A stretch of 64,000 nucleotides of DNA from Jannaschia formosa. Its GTDB lineage: Bacteria > Pseudomonadota > Alphaproteobacteria > Rhodobacterales > Rhodobacteraceae. The translations under genes were made by a program, and so were the position numbers. The DNA is taken from positions 1 to 64,000 of the forward strand of contig NZ_QPLJ01000022.1 in the NCBI RefSeq assembly GCF_003340555.1. The letters are read 5' to 3'. Shown here in pieces: positions 63,447 through 64,000 of the stretch. Each line of letters begins with the position of its first letter. The stretch's first letter is position 1. A model generated the notes under the pieces. It made no database searches. It was not told where the DNA came from and saw only the letters and a list, made by a program, of their open reading frames with translations.

Positions 63447-64000
<554 letters not shown>

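Overview
The window is about 68-70 percent GC and reads as the chromosome of an alphaproteobacterium of the Rhodobacterales (Roseobacter/Paracoccus relatives). The basis is the protein content: a VPLPA-CTERM sorting signal, a valine-degradation set, ExoD, an HWE-type kinase fused to CheB/CheR, a Calx-beta/RTX secreted protein and the rpsL-rpsG start of the str operon at the right edge. Three tRNA genes are visible: Val(TAC) and two identical Asp(GTC) copies. No complete insertion sequence, phage or CRISPR array is seen. Insertion-sequence remnants sit at the left edge (IS256-like) and between about 37.0 and 39.1 kb (IS66, IS5, IS481).

Layout. 0.6-3.6 kb: a coupled SGNH hydrolase / NodU-type carbamoyltransferase / small-protein operon. 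3.8-5.7 kb: three tandem exported tail-collar-domain proteins. 5.7-8.6 kb: an exported six-haem cytochrome c. 8.9-10.6 kb: a YgiB/YgiC-like lipoprotein and ATP-grasp pair. 10.8-14.7 kb: a CheB-CheR-PAS-HWE kinase with its single-domain response regulator. 15.1-20.5 kb: two coupled flavin split-barrel proteins (one fused to GAF), an exported protein, a flavin monooxygenase, a small haem-copper-oxidase-like membrane protein and a dimeric-barrel protein. 21.0-26.4 kb: membrane and stress genes (ExoD, CorA, dodecin, MscS, SRPBCC, cupin) followed by a TetR regulator. 27.3-31.9 kb: a GH13 enzyme resembling glucosylglycerol hydrolase, with GlgB. 32.4-35.3 kb: a PQQ sugar dehydrogenase, an acidic cytochrome c and a P460-like cytochrome. 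35.8-37.0 kb: a baeRF/Balon-like ribosome-associated protein.

37.0-39.1 kb is an insertion-sequence graveyard around a SlyD-like isomerase. 39.2-42.1 kb: a Calx-beta/RTX protein predicted to leave by type I secretion. 42.2-46.2 kb: a histidine phosphatase, a LuxR-type helix-turn-helix fragment, tRNA-Val, a VPLPA-CTERM protein, an SDR and a pirin. 46.4-48.4 kb: duplicated tRNA-Asp and a leucine-rich-repeat protein that looks acquired. 48.5-58.5 kb: valine catabolism (3-hydroxyisobutyrate dehydrogenase, 3-hydroxyisobutyryl-CoA hydrolase, acyl-CoA dehydrogenase and, further on, MmsA with a divergent LysR) interspersed with a thioredoxin-like protein, a YbdK-like ligase, an L,D-transpeptidase and a duplicated DUF805 protein. 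58.5-62.8 kb: a small exported protein, a CBS protein, an ACAD10/11-like dehydrogenase-kinase pair and a glycosyltransferase. 63.0 kb to the end: rpsL and rpsG.

How the genes may work together (inference). One theme is periplasmic electron transfer: the six-haem cytochrome, the PQQ dehydrogenase/cytochrome c/P460 group and the FMO cluster. A second is branched-chain and hydroxy-acid CoA catabolism (the Mms cluster and the ACAD/kinase pair). A third is osmolyte and glycogen metabolism (GH13 with GlgB). The least explained items are the three exported tail-collar paralogues, the SGNH/carbamoyltransferase operon, the coupled FMN-barrel pair and the repeat-rich tRNA-Asp/LRR locus.
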